Origin: Paenibacillus contaminans | Lineage (GTDB): Bacteria; Bacillota; Bacilli; Paenibacillales; NBRC-103111 | Reading direction: 5' to 3' | NCBI RefSeq assembly: GCF_003285015.1 | Contig: NZ_QMFB01000016.1 | Coordinates: forward strand, 150,256 to 214,255 | DNA: 64,000 bases | Shown: in pieces, positions 41,155 to 50,044 of the stretch | How positions within the stretch are numbered: the stretch's first letter is position 1 | How the letters are laid out: every line of letters begins with the position of its first letter | Notes under the pieces: generated by a model | Databases searched by the model: none | Told to the model about the DNA's origin: nothing | Seen by the model: only the letters and a program-made list of their open reading frames with translations | Position numbers and translations under genes: made by a program

Positions 41155-42882
41155 TCAGACGAATTGCGCTTTTTTGCCGTCCGCCAGCTTGATCATTTCT
41201 TGTGCATGATGAAGTGTTGTTTCGGTAACTTCAACACCCCCGAGCATGCGCGCAAGCTCTTCTACCCGGCGCTCCTCGCTAAGGTCGTGGACCCTCGTAT
41301 ATGTACGCTCGCCCTCGACCGATTTTTGGATCAGAAAATGAACGTCCGACATACATGCGACCTGCGGCAAGTGGGTAATCGAGAACACTTGGCAGCTCAT
41401 CGAAAGAACGGAAAGCTTCTCGGCGATCGCTTGAGCCGCACGTCCGCTAACTCCCGTATCCACCTCGTCGAATACGAGCACCGGTATGCGATCCATTCTT
41501 GCGAATATCGCCTTCATCGCGAGCATGATACGCGAAAGCTCGCCGCCTGAAGCTATTTTCCCCAGGCCCCGCAATGGCTCACCCGGATTCGGGGAAATAA
41601 GAAATTCTACGTTATCGCAGCCCTGCCGTGTCAAACGAACGCGCGTGCCGTCGATGTCGATACCCGACGCATCGGGAACACGCTCGATTTGCACGCCCAT
41701 TCGCGTTCTTTCCATATGAAGCTGACGAAGCTCGGATTCGATTTGCGACGTAAGCTGTGATGCGGCTTGCTTGCGCAGGTTCGACAACGCTAAAGCCAGC
41801 TCGACAAGCTTGACCCGTTCCTCTTCGGCTTCCTTCTCCAAACGATGAAGAGATTCGTCTTTATTTTCTATAAGGGCAAGCTCATTATTAATTTTATCCA
41901 AGTAAGCGAGCATCTCGCCTACATTATCTCCGTATTTGCGGCGCAGAGAGGAAATCAAATCGAGCCTGTGTTCGATTTGATCGAGTCTGCCCGGATTAAA
42001 TTCGACATCGTCCCGATAATCCCGCAGTTGATAAGCAGCATCCTCAAGCTGATAAAACGCCGACTGCATTTGCTCGGCAAGCGGCGTGAGCGACGCATCC
42101 AGCGCAGCGATATCTTGCACACGCTGGAACGCCTTGCGAATGGTATCGAGCCCTTTGCCCGCTCCGTAAACGGCTTCATAAGCATCGGAAGCGTTCTGGT
42201 ACAATTTTTCCGCATTAGATAGCTTGCGCTTTTCTTCTAATAATGATTCATCTTCGCCGATTTTTAATTTGGCCGCGCTGATTTCTTCGGCTTGGAATCG
42301 GTACAAATCGAGCATTTGCAGCGCTTGCTTGCTCGTTTCCTGGAGATCGCGAAGCTGACGAACGATTCCGGCATGCCGTTCGTACGATGCTTCATAGCGC
42401 TCCTTGGCATCGGCAATTTCACGTCCGCCGAATAAATCGAGCCATACGATATGCTCGTCCGCCTGCAGCAGCGATTGATGCTCATGCTGGCCGTGAATAT
42501 TGACTAAGCGCTGGCCAACCTCGCGAAGCATCGCCAAATTAACGAGCTGGCCGTTAATTCGGCTGGAGCTTTTGCCTTGAACGGTTATTTCTCTGCGGAC
42601 GATCATATCCTCGTCGGGCGATGCTTCCACGCCCAGTTTATCGAGCACTTCCCAAACGGGATGGTCGGCGGCAATGGAAAATAACGCTTCAATTTCCGCT
42701 TTATCGCAGCCGTAACGAACAAGCTCCGAAGAACCGCGGCCGCCTGCAATTAAGCTCAGCGCATCGATAATAATCGATTTGCCCGCTCCGGTTTCCCCGG
42801 TTAATACATGAAAGCCCTGGCGAAAGGTTAGCTGGACCGATTCAATGACAGCCAAATTACGAATCGAAAGTGCCGTTAACAT
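41155..42882 (-). CDS. recN: DNA repair protein RecN
   Basis: 575-residue SMC-like ATPase acting early in double-strand break repair. Walker A GETGAGKSIIIDALSL (about residue 30), long coiled-coil arms (about 150-360), the ABC signature ASGGELSRIMLAMKAI and Walker B VLVFDEVDTGVSG, ending LADGKKAQFV. Full length. It lies 33 nt downstream of argR, as in Bacillales. Confidence 0.97.
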   Translation of the reverse strand: MLTALSIRNLAVIESVQLTFRQGFHVLTGETGAGKSIIIDALSLIAGGRGSSELVRYGCDKAEIEALFSIAADHPVWEVLDKLGVEASPDEDMIVRREITVQGKSSSRINGQLVNLAMLREVGQRLVNIHGQHEHQSLLQADEHIVWLDLFGGREIADAKERYEASYERHAGIVRQLRDLQETSKQALQMLDLYRFQAEEISAAKLKIGEDESLLEEKRKLSNAEKLYQNASDAYEAVYGAGKGLDTIRKAFQRVQDIAALDASLTPLAEQMQSAFYQLEDAAYQLRDYRDDVEFNPGRLDQIEHRLDLISSLRRKYGDNVGEMLAYLDKINNELALIENKDESLHRLEKEAEEERVKLVELALALSNLRKQAASQLTSQIESELRQLHMERTRMGVQIERVPDASGIDIDGTRVRLTRQGCDNVEFLISPNPGEPLRGLGKIASGGELSRIMLAMKAIFARMDRIPVLVFDEVDTGVSGRAAQAIAEKLSVLSMSCQVFSITHLPQVACMSDVHFLIQKSVEGERTYTRVHDLSEERRVEELARMLGGVEVTETTLHHAQEMIKLADGKKAQFV

Positions 42883-42915
42883 CCGTTCCCCTCCTCATTT
42901 ATCCCATAATGTACG

Positions 42916-43365
42916 TTACGATATCATCCCGGTAATTTGGCCCACTACGCGACCGCTTTGCTCTTTGCCCCTGCAAATCAGCAAAATCGTATCATCGCCG
43001 CAAATGGTTCCCATCAGCTCCGGCCAATCCAGATTGTCCAGAAGCGCGCCGATGGCATTCGCCGTCCCCGGCATGCATTTCATGACTACCAGGTTATCGG
43101 TAAAATCGATGCTTATAAAATGATCGCTAAGCGCCCTCTTTAAACGCTGCACCGGATTATATCGCTGTTCCGGCGGAAGCGCATACTTATAACGGCCGTC
43201 ATCCAGAGGCGTTTTGATCAGATGAAGCTCCTTAATGTCGCGCGAGACTGTCGCTTGCGTGACCTGGAAGCCCGCCGATTTTAACGCATCTACAAGATCG
43301 TCCTGCGTTTCGATTTCCTGCGTCGTCAATATTTCGCGTATTTTGATATGTCGCTGGCCCTTCAT
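42916..43365 (-). CDS. argR: arginine repressor ArgR/AhrC
   Basis: 149 residues: winged-helix N-terminal domain (MKGQRHIKIREILTTQEIET; VTQATVSRDIKELHL) and C-terminal arginine-binding, hexamerising domain (MPGTANAIGALLDNL; GTICGDDTILLICR). ATG 43365 has GGGAGA 6 nt upstream and overlaps the preceding stop (ATGA). It represses arginine synthesis and activates catabolism in bacilli. Confidence 0.96.
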   Translation of the reverse strand: MKGQRHIKIREILTTQEIETQDDLVDALKSAGFQVTQATVSRDIKELHLIKTPLDDGRYKYALPPEQRYNPVQRLKRALSDHFISIDFTDNLVVMKCMPGTANAIGALLDNLDWPELMGTICGDDTILLICRGKEQSGRVVGQITGMIS

Positions 43366-43832
43366 TCGGATTCTCCCAACATGTGAAATTGTATTCGATG
43401 AATCGACTGCTCTTCCAGATCCACTACGATGACGCCTACCGCTTCCGGATATAGCAAATGATACGAAAGCAGCTCGTCTCGCAGTCCGCTGCCGCTCCAT
43501 TCAAGCTGTTTGTCCTCTTTCATTACTTTGACCGCATAAATGCCTTCCTCGTCCCGAACGAAATGGTCGATCGTAAACCGGGTCGAATATTCTTCGGAAT
43601 CGTTTACGACAATCCGGATCGGCACTCTGCGCTTTTGAGTCAGCACTTCATAACCGGAATGCTCCAGAAGCTCCACCGCCTCGGTTACCGGAATTTCATC
43701 CTCCGGCTCGATATGCCATTCCGCCATCGTCGTTCTCGAGGGAAGCCGAAGCCATCTGCGGAAGGCGATCCACAGCCAAACGACCAATATGATTACGACA
43801 AGAATCAGAACGAAAGTATCCCCTTGCTGCAT
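43362..43832 (-). CDS. unidentified membrane-anchored protein between tlyA and argR
   Basis: 156 residues; GGAGG and AGGAG upstream of ATG 43832. One N-terminal transmembrane helix (about 6-24, TFVLILVVIILVVWLWIAF), then a soluble alpha/beta domain: EIPVTEAVELLEHSGYEVLT, RVPIRIVVNDSEEYSTRF, IDHFVRDEEGIYAVKVMKED, LLSYHLLYPEAVGVIVVDLE. The strand pattern with Asp and IYAVKV is loosely reminiscent of PD-(D/E)xK nuclease-like folds, but catalytic residues are not convincing. It overlaps argR by 4 nt. In B. subtilis tlyA is followed directly by ahrC, so this gene is an addition. Function unknown. Confidence 0.8.
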   Translation of the reverse strand: MQQGDTFVLILVVIILVVWLWIAFRRWLRLPSRTTMAEWHIEPEDEIPVTEAVELLEHSGYEVLTQKRRVPIRIVVNDSEEYSTRFTIDHFVRDEEGIYAVKVMKEDKQLEWSGSGLRDELLSYHLLYPEAVGVIVVDLEEQSIHRIQFHMLGESE

Positions 43833-44147
43833 GACTGCTCCTACCTCCCATCGTCTCCTACGGAAACGCAAGATAAACTTAAGCCGCAGCATTTCCTGTA
43901 TATTTACGGCGCAACCGACACGACGAAAAGACTGCTGAAATATGACTTCGCGACGATTCCTTGAAATTCCTGTCGAAGCTATAAAATTACGCAATGCGAT
44001 TACATTTTCGTTATCTTTCAACTTGACCGTGGAAATAAGTTCGCAATGTTTGTATATCGATAAAAAAACACCCAGGCGTTGAGCTCGTCCGGCTGCCATT
44101 CGACAGCTTAACGGCTTCATTGTCCGGGTGAGTTGCTTACTTCCCTT
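43833..44147. other. gene-free gap with terminator of tlyA
   Basis: 315 nt. Besides the terminator at 44069-44130 I see no gene; the open frame extending the downstream protein upward lacks a ribosome site and typical composition. Confidence 0.5.
44069..44130 (-). terminator. probable terminator of the ispA-OLE-oapA-dxs-tlyA unit
   Basis: CACCC-GG pairs with CC-T-GGGTG across a 47-nt structured loop; the minus strand then reads seven T residues. It starts 18 nt after the tlyA stop codon. Confidence 0.65.
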
Positions 44148-45011
44148 TTATTCGTTCGAAGAAACGCCGGCTGCAAATCGAGCCGAAGCTTCCTTGACCA
44201 CAGCGTTTATACGCTGCTGAAGCGCTGCCCGGACACCGTCCTCGTCTGTTGTCTCTTCCCCAGCTATCGCTTGTGCGTGCCAATACGCGAGGAATTCGAT
44301 ATTGCCTTCTCCGCCTGTTATGGGAGAGAAAGTAAGACCTTCCAGCCGAAAGCCGGCGGATGCCGCAAATGTCAGCACGTTTTCGAGCACTTCACGATGT
44401 ACGGCGGAATCTCTGACAACGCCGGTTTTCCCCACTTTCTCGCGTCCCGCTTCGAATTGCGGCTTTATAAGCGCCATTACGCTTCCGTTTCCGGCAAGGA
44501 TGGCTGCAAGCGGCGGCAAAATAAGCTTAAGCGAAATAAACGAAACGTCGATCGTGGCAAAATCCGGACGTGGGCCGTTCAGGTCCTTCGGCTCCATATA
44601 ACGGAAGTTCGTCCGTTCCATGACATGAACCCGAGAGTCGCTTCGCAGCGACCAATCGAGCTGATTATAGCCGACGTCGATCGCATAAACGAGCGCTGCG
44701 CCGTTCTGCAGCGCGCAATCCGTAAACCCTCCCGTCGAAGCGCCGATATCCATCATGATTCGGCCTTCCATCGGAATGACGAATTCACGAAGCGCTTTCT
44801 CGAGCTTCAGTCCTCCGCGGCTGACATATGGGTGAACCGCCCCCTTGACGGTAAGCTGCGAGTCTCTGGCGACTTTCGTACCCGCTTTCTCCGTCCGTTC
44901 CCCGGCAACAAAAACAAGGCCTGCCATAATCGCAGCCCTCGCCTTTTCCCTGCTTTCAAAATAACCTTGCTCAACGAGCAATATATCAATACGCTCTTTA
45001 TCCGTTGCCAT
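44148..45011 (-). CDS. tlyA: TlyA family rRNA (cytidine-2'-O)-methyltransferase
   Basis: 287 residues: S4 RNA-binding domain (RIDILLVEQGYFESREKARA, about 6-60) and an FtsJ-like SAM-dependent methyltransferase domain with MDIGASTGGFTDCALQNGA and YAIDVGYNQLDWSLR, plus IDVSFISLKLILPPL. In mycobacteria TlyA makes 2'-O-methylcytidines in 16S and 23S rRNA, which affects capreomycin binding; the Bacillus homologue is YqxC. Located 35 nt downstream of dxs, as in Bacillales. Confidence 0.93.
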   Translation of the reverse strand: MATDKERIDILLVEQGYFESREKARAAIMAGLVFVAGERTEKAGTKVARDSQLTVKGAVHPYVSRGGLKLEKALREFVIPMEGRIMMDIGASTGGFTDCALQNGAALVYAIDVGYNQLDWSLRSDSRVHVMERTNFRYMEPKDLNGPRPDFATIDVSFISLKLILPPLAAILAGNGSVMALIKPQFEAGREKVGKTGVVRDSAVHREVLENVLTFAASAGFRLEGLTFSPITGGEGNIEFLAYWHAQAIAGEETTDEDGVRAALQQRINAVVKEASARFAAGVSSNE

Positions 45012-45046
45012 ACGTGCTCCTTTTCTAATCCCTTTGCGGGCAATAA

Positions 45047-46930
45047 CTAAGCCCGCTGACGTTTCCGCGGCATGAGCGACATCGCTTGCGCGGCAATACT
45101 TTCGACTGTCAAGCCGACTTCCGCACGCTGCTCCTTCACGCTGCCATGCTCCACGAAGTAGTCCGGTACGCCCATAATGCGAATTTGCATGCCGTCGATT
45201 TCGTTCATCGCATAAAACTCTAGAATCGCACTTCCCAATCCGCCAAGTACCGCGCCTTCTTCGATCACGACAAGACTTGTATTTTGCTTAGCGAGACGCT
45301 TCAGCATTTCTGCATCGAGCGGCTTGACGAAGCGCGCATTAATAACCTCGGCCTTAACGCCTTGCATACTCAAGACGTCGGCCGCCTGCTCAGCCAGCTC
45401 GACCATCGGACCGATCGCGAGCAAAGCGACGCTTTCCCCTTCGCGGACCGTTTCCCAAGAGCCGATCGGAATCGATCTCATTTCCTTCTCCGGCTCGACT
45501 CCTCTTACCGCAATGCGCGGATATCGGACGGCGATCGGGCCGTTATTGTATTCAAGCGCCGTTTTCATCATATTGCGCATCTCGTTCTCGTCCTTAGGCA
45601 TCATCACCACGATGTTCGGCAAGCTGCGAAGGAAGGCGATATCGTAAACGCCTTGATGCGTTTCGCCGTCGGCGCCGACAAAGCCGGCGCGGTCGATCGC
45701 GAAAGCGACGTTCAAATTTTGCCGGCAAATATCATGTACCACTTGATCGTATGCGCGTTGCAGGAAAGTGGAATACACGGCAAAAACAGGCTTCATGCCT
45801 TCGCCGGCGAGCGCTCCGCATAACGTAGCGGCGTGCTGCTCGGCAATGCCGACATCGATCATTCTGCCCGGAAATTCTTTGGCGAATGTAAGTAATCCGG
45901 AACCGCCCGGCATTGCCGGCGTAACGGCGACGATACGCGAATCCCGCTTAGCCAATTCAATAAGCGTATTGCCGAAAATATCCGTATATTGCGGCAGACC
46001 CGAAGACTTTACCATTTGACCGGATTCGATTTTGTACGGGCTTGCTCCGTGCCATGCGAAAGAGTCCGCTTCCGCCGGGGTGTAGCCCTTGCCCTTCGTC
46101 GTAACGACATGGATCAGTACGGGACCTTCCACATTATCCGCTTGCCGGAACGTATCGAGCAGAAGCGGAATATTATGCCCGTCAACCGGTCCGAAATAGG
46201 TCAGGCCGAACTCCTCGAACAGCATGCCCGATACGAGCAAATACTTCATGCTGTCCTTTACCCGCTCCGCCGTCTTGGCGAGAGTGCCGCCGATAGCCGG
46301 AATTTTTTTGAGCAGATGCTCGACTTCTTCTTTCACTTTCTTATAATGCTTATCCGAGCGGATTTTGGACAAATAGTTATGAAGCGCTCCGACGTTCGGT
46401 GCGATCGACATCTCGTTATCATTAAGCACGACGGTCAGTTTGCGTTTCTCATGTCCGATATGATTAAGCGCTTCAAGCGCCATCCCGCCGGTCAGCGAGC
46501 CGTCGCCGATCAAGGCGATCACTTTGTTGCTTTCGCCTTTGAAGTCGCGCGCCATCGCCATCCCCATTGCAGCCGACAGGGAAGTGCTGCTATGTCCGGC
46601 TTCCCACACATCGTGCTCGCTTTCGGATTTCTTGATAAAGCCGCACATGCCTTTGTACTTCCGCAGCGTATCGAACATATGCTTGCGGCCTGTCAAAATC
46701 TTATGTACATAAGACTGATGGCCGACATCGAAAATAAATTTATCCTTCGGACTATTGTATAAGTAATGCAGCACCAGAGTCAGCTCGACAACTCCAAGAT
46801 TGGAGGAGAGATGACCGCCGGTCGCCGACAATTTTTCGATCATAAAACGACGAATGTCTTCCGCCAGCACAAGAAGCTCATCCACCGATAACTGCTTGAT
46901 ATCTTCAGGCTGATTGATTCGTTCTAGCAC
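45047..46930 (-). CDS. dxs: 1-deoxy-D-xylulose-5-phosphate synthase
   Basis: 627-residue thiamine diphosphate enzyme, first step of the MEP isoprenoid pathway (pyruvate + glyceraldehyde 3-phosphate). ThDP motif GDGSLTGGMALEALNHIG near residue 150, His in GHQSYVHK, transketolase central domain with DRAGFVGADGETHQG and the C-terminal domain. GTG start (LERINQPEDIK) with GAGGG about 7 nt upstream; overlaps oapA by 26 nt. Together with ispA upstream it makes the operon an isoprenoid unit interrupted by OLE RNA and oapA. Confidence 0.97.
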   Translation of the reverse strand: MLERINQPEDIKQLSVDELLVLAEDIRRFMIEKLSATGGHLSSNLGVVELTLVLHYLYNSPKDKFIFDVGHQSYVHKILTGRKHMFDTLRKYKGMCGFIKKSESEHDVWEAGHSSTSLSAAMGMAMARDFKGESNKVIALIGDGSLTGGMALEALNHIGHEKRKLTVVLNDNEMSIAPNVGALHNYLSKIRSDKHYKKVKEEVEHLLKKIPAIGGTLAKTAERVKDSMKYLLVSGMLFEEFGLTYFGPVDGHNIPLLLDTFRQADNVEGPVLIHVVTTKGKGYTPAEADSFAWHGASPYKIESGQMVKSSGLPQYTDIFGNTLIELAKRDSRIVAVTPAMPGGSGLLTFAKEFPGRMIDVGIAEQHAATLCGALAGEGMKPVFAVYSTFLQRAYDQVVHDICRQNLNVAFAIDRAGFVGADGETHQGVYDIAFLRSLPNIVVMMPKDENEMRNMMKTALEYNNGPIAVRYPRIAVRGVEPEKEMRSIPIGSWETVREGESVALLAIGPMVELAEQAADVLSMQGVKAEVINARFVKPLDAEMLKRLAKQNTSLVVIEEGAVLGGLGSAILEFYAMNEIDGMQIRIMGVPDYFVEHGSVKEQRAEVGLTVESIAAQAMSLMPRKRQRA

Positions 46931-47537
46931 GCTTGTTCCCTCGCTTCGTGTTTGTTTTCTGTTTGCGCTTGGGCGTGAAAATCCTGATCTTCAGCCTATG
47001 TTCCAGCACATAAAACAATTTGCCGATAAAAAGCACTATATCCGTAGAGTAATGGATCGCAAACGATTTGCCCATCGCTTTGCCGCCAACCGTCAGAGCC
47101 GATACGACAGCCGTAAATACGACGCTTACGACGGTCCGCATGACCTCATTCCCATCGCCGAACGAACTCATCAATTTAATAACGACTGCGGCGCTGGCCG
47201 CACCGCTAATGACGCTGGCCACGTCACCCACGACATCGTTGCAAAAGTTGGAGAATCGGTCGGCATTACGGACGATAAAAATAGCGTGCCGGGAACCCGA
47301 TACTTTCTCCGATGCCATCCCGTGAAAGGGAACTTCATTCGCAGCAGCCGCAGCCAGACCCATAATATCGAAGAAAATGCCGATAAATACGAGTACGATG
47401 ACGACCAGCATGCCGATTGCCCACGTAACCCCTTCAAGCAGCGTCGTTGACGCTACGGTAAAAATACACGCGAGTATGAATGTAACGATCGATATAAAAA
47501 TACTCCATCGAATGGAGTTTCGGATTGAAAATTTCAT
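46905..47537 (-). CDS. oapA: OLE-associated membrane protein OapA
   Basis: 210-residue integral membrane protein encoded between a large noncoding RNA and dxs. About four to five hydrophobic segments: WSIFISIVTFILACIFTVAS (about 11-30), AIGMLVVIVLVFIGIFFDIM (about 40-59), GDVASVISGAASAAVVIK (about 104-121), VMRTVVSVVFTAVVSALTV (about 130-150). Short basic tail (KRKQKTNTKRGNKRARTNQ), suited to RNA contact. In Bacillus halodurans OapA binds OLE RNA and holds it at the membrane, and its gene sits between OLE and dxs, as here. ATG 47537 chosen; GGGGAG is 14 nt upstream, so initiation may be weak or structured. Confidence 0.88.
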   Translation of the reverse strand: MKFSIRNSIRWSIFISIVTFILACIFTVASTTLLEGVTWAIGMLVVIVLVFIGIFFDIMGLAAAAANEVPFHGMASEKVSGSRHAIFIVRNADRFSNFCNDVVGDVASVISGAASAAVVIKLMSSFGDGNEVMRTVVSVVFTAVVSALTVGGKAMGKSFAIHYSTDIVLFIGKLFYVLEHRLKIRIFTPKRKQKTNTKRGNKRARTNQSA

Positions 47538-47544
47538 TTGTCGC

Positions 47545-48265
47545 TTATTCGCTCCCCATGAGGCGGTAAGAAACGGCATTCCAGCATCCCTTCACCCGCT
47601 TCATACAAATTTGGAGTGGCAGCTTCCTGAGTAAACGCTGTGGCTTAGGTCCAGTAGGTTTTCCCAGACAAGACACCCTAGCGTCGCCGGAAGGGCGGTT
47701 TCCCTTTACGCTCATCTTGATGCCGTCTCCGGACATCAGACTGGATTACCACTTAGTCCACACTATAATCCCCAGGAAGCCTCACATCGTGAACAGTCTA
47801 GGAGTTTTCCTCTGACAGCCCTTAAACCATCCCTTAGCCTCTTTTGCAAGCCAGATTTCATATAGCATCCAGCACCGGTCTCTTTGGCCGAAAAAACGGG
47901 TGCCTACCATCTATAATCCCCTCTGACTCACTCAAGGCAGGCTACGCTGCACACAAGTCGTTTTAGCATAATGGACGATATAAGTAGTCCTCCATACAGG
48001 TGAGACTCGCCTTTGCAGGTTCATACCCCAAGCCGTAGCCGGGTGCACGGTGGCACAAAAGCCACGAACTTGGGCCTCCGCGGAAGCAGGGTCAACGCCC
48101 ACATGCCATTGTGGATCGCCCTTCAACCTTAACTCCCAGCATCAGCCCCCGACTGGGCGTCGAAAGCCAACACCAGGAACTTCATCGATGTGCCCTTTGG
48201 CGAATTTTTAGGCCCGCCTTCAGAATGGTAGCCTGACTAGAATACTGCGCCACTCGCTCATTCGC
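47545..48265 (-). ncRNA. ole: OLE RNA (ornate, large, extremophilic)
   Basis: A 720-nt stretch between ispA and oapA with no plausible gene but evidently structured and transcribed in the minus direction. Position is diagnostic: OLE RNA lies next to the oapA-dxs genes in B. halodurans and other Firmicutes. The size is near the ~600 nt of known OLE RNAs. A sigma-A promoter sets the 5' end near 48265 (GGGGCGAATGAGCGAGTGGC); the 3' end is inferred to lie just before oapA and is uncertain. GGGGATTATAG occurs twice (47911-47921 and 47763-47773, plus-strand CTATAATCCCC), and GCACC/GGTGC frames a U-rich loop at about 47875-47905. OLE forms membrane ribonucleoproteins with OapA and is linked to ethanol, cold and Mg2+ stress tolerance. 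Confidence 0.88.
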
Positions 48266-48271
48266 CCCTCC

Positions 48272-48301
48272 ATTATATCACAGGATGCGAAGGCGACTCA
48301 A
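48272..48301 (-). promoter_or_regulatory. sigma-A promoter of OLE RNA
   Basis: On the minus strand TTGAGT (48296-48301), 18 nt, TATAAT (48272-48277), in the short gap after ispA. It would allow OLE-oapA-dxs transcription independent of readthrough from ispA. Confidence 0.7.
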
Positions 48302-48323
48302 CGAAATTGCTGAATATTGGAAA

Positions 48324-49229
48324 TTAATGGTCTCTTTTCACTAAATAATCGGCAAGCGCCATTAAGCTTTCCGGATGCGGAATCACTCCTCCGGCAATCG
48401 CCGCTTTGGCATCCTCCGTCAAATCGCGAACCTTTTGCTTGGATGCAGCCATGCCGATTAAGAACGGATAAGTCACTTTTTGCTGCTTCTCGTCGCTGTT
48501 AACCGCCTTGCCCAGCTTCTGCTCGTCGCCTTCGACGTCGAGGATGTCGTCCTGGATTTGAAACGCCAATCCGATCGCATAGCCGAACCGGGTAAGCGCC
48601 TCAAGCTGCGCTTCCGTCGCACCGGCCGCCCATCCTCCCGCCCGCAAGGAGAACACGATTAAATCGCCTGTTTTATGACGGTGTATATAATCAAGCTCTT
48701 CCCGGCTGGTAATTCCCTGCTCGCCAAGCACGTCGGCCGCTTGCCCGCCTACCATACCCGACGCTCCGGCAAGCTGCGAAAGCTCCGCCACGATCGCGAT
48801 CGCGCTTTCGGGCGAGAGCAGGCCTTGCCGCCCCGCATCCGAGACAACGTGAAAAGCGTGCGTCAACAGTCCGTCACCGGCCAGTATCGCCATCGCTTCG
48901 CCATAAATTTTATGATTGGTCGGCTTACCGCGCCGATAATCGTCATTGTCCATTGCCGGCAAATCGTCGTGAACCAAAGAATACGTATGAATCATTTCGA
49001 TCGCGCATGCGGCCGGCATAGCAGCCCGCTCGGTGCCGCCCAGCGCTTCCGCCGCAAGCAGCACAAAGACGGGACGCAGTCTTTTGCCTCCCGCCATCAA
49101 GGAATATTGCATCGATTCTCTCAGCTTTGCGGGGACATCCCAATGCATAGGCAATGCCTTGTCCAGCGCAGCCTCCACTTGCTTCGCCTTATCCGCAACA
49201 ATCTGCTGAATCGTTATCGTTTCTTTCAA
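48324..49229 (-). CDS. ispA: polyprenyl synthetase (farnesyl diphosphate synthase)
   Basis: 301-residue all-helical prenyltransferase making farnesyl diphosphate. First Asp-rich motif LVHDDLPAMDNDDYRRGKPT, KTGDLIVFSLRAGG, second Asp-rich motif FQIQDDILDVEGD. TTG 49229 is taken as start (AAAGGTGAG just upstream and family length); an in-frame GTG lies three codons upstream. Gene order xseB...ispA-OLE-oapA-dxs. Two unrelated genes and a terminator separate it from xseB, so it has its own transcript here. Confidence 0.95.
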   Translation of the reverse strand: MKETITIQQIVADKAKQVEAALDKALPMHWDVPAKLRESMQYSLMAGGKRLRPVFVLLAAEALGGTERAAMPAACAIEMIHTYSLVHDDLPAMDNDDYRRGKPTNHKIYGEAMAILAGDGLLTHAFHVVSDAGRQGLLSPESAIAIVAELSQLAGASGMVGGQAADVLGEQGITSREELDYIHRHKTGDLIVFSLRAGGWAAGATEAQLEALTRFGYAIGLAFQIQDDILDVEGDEQKLGKAVNSDEKQQKVTYPFLIGMAASKQKVRDLTEDAKAAIAGGVIPHPESLMALADYLVKRDH

Positions 49230-49421
49230 TACGCTCACCTTTCGCCTTCCGTTCGTCGCTGTCCCGCTGTATGAGCGGGCGCATATGACATAGTTATGCG
49301 GTTCCAAAAATCGCCCCGAAAACGGACGATATCGAAAACAGACTCATGTTTGTCGATTTCTGTACTGTCACGGTTAGTATAAATCAGCGAATAGCGCAAT
49401 GTCAAAACCACTGGCTTGAAG

Positions 49422-49991
49422 CTAGTCTATGTTCAAGACCAATTTGGTCATTCGCAGATAACGATGGCCGTAAACCGTTAATTCGCCGGTATGATCGTAG
49501 CCTTGCTTGACGTAAATGGAATGGGCTCGTTCGTTGTTCTCTTCGACGATCAAGGAAACCGTAGGGTGCCCAAGCGCTCTGGCTTTGCTCTCAAAAGCCG
49601 ACATCAAAGCCTTGGCGATTCCTCTGCCTTGGAAATCCTCATGAACCGCAACCGCATCCAAATAATACTCGTCCTCTCCGGCTTCCCGTTCAATCTTGTA
49701 GTCCCGGATGCCTTGCACGCGGCTGATCCGCTCCAAGAAAGGGCGGTCCAGCGCTTCCGCTTCGCTGCCGTGATAAGCGACAAGCATCCCTGCGATTCGT
49801 CCTTCACGTTCATCAACAATGATATTCTCGAAGCTGATCCGGTTGCCCGAGGATAAATAAAAATCCTTCAATATTTCAAGCGCTTCTTGCTCGTTCTCCG
49901 TTCCCGCAAGCGAGCTGGCGATCGAACCGATCGCGCTGTGAAGCAAAGGCATGATTTGCTCGGCATCCGCTTTAACAGCCTGTCGAATCAT
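49422..49991 (-). CDS. GNAT family N-acetyltransferase
   Basis: 189 residues, single GNAT domain: RQAVKADAEQIMPLLHSAIG, acetyl-CoA loop VHEDFQGRGIAKALMSAF, and VEENNERAHSIYVKQGYDHT near the C terminus. Substrate unknown; similar proteins are common in Paenibacillus. It begins just after the TVP38 gene in the same direction and precedes ispA by about 190 nt. An insertion relative to the usual xseB-ispA adjacency. Confidence 0.88.
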   Translation of the reverse strand: MIRQAVKADAEQIMPLLHSAIGSIASSLAGTENEQEALEILKDFYLSSGNRISFENIIVDEREGRIAGMLVAYHGSEAEALDRPFLERISRVQGIRDYKIEREAGEDEYYLDAVAVHEDFQGRGIAKALMSAFESKARALGHPTVSLIVEENNERAHSIYVKQGYDHTGELTVYGHRYLRMTKLVLNID

Positions 49992-50044
49992 GATGTACCA
50001 TCCCCCTTCATAACGCTGTTTAACGGAATCGAACTGGATATCCG

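Noticed and set aside
47545..48126. Minus-strand open frames of 63 and 64 codons between ispA and oapA
   Set aside because: No start signals; they lie within the OLE RNA and have no protein-like composition.
47545..48265. Group II intron or other catalytic RNA as explanation of the noncoding region
   Set aside because: No reverse transcriptase ORF and no recognisable domain V; the ispA/oapA/dxs context points to OLE RNA.
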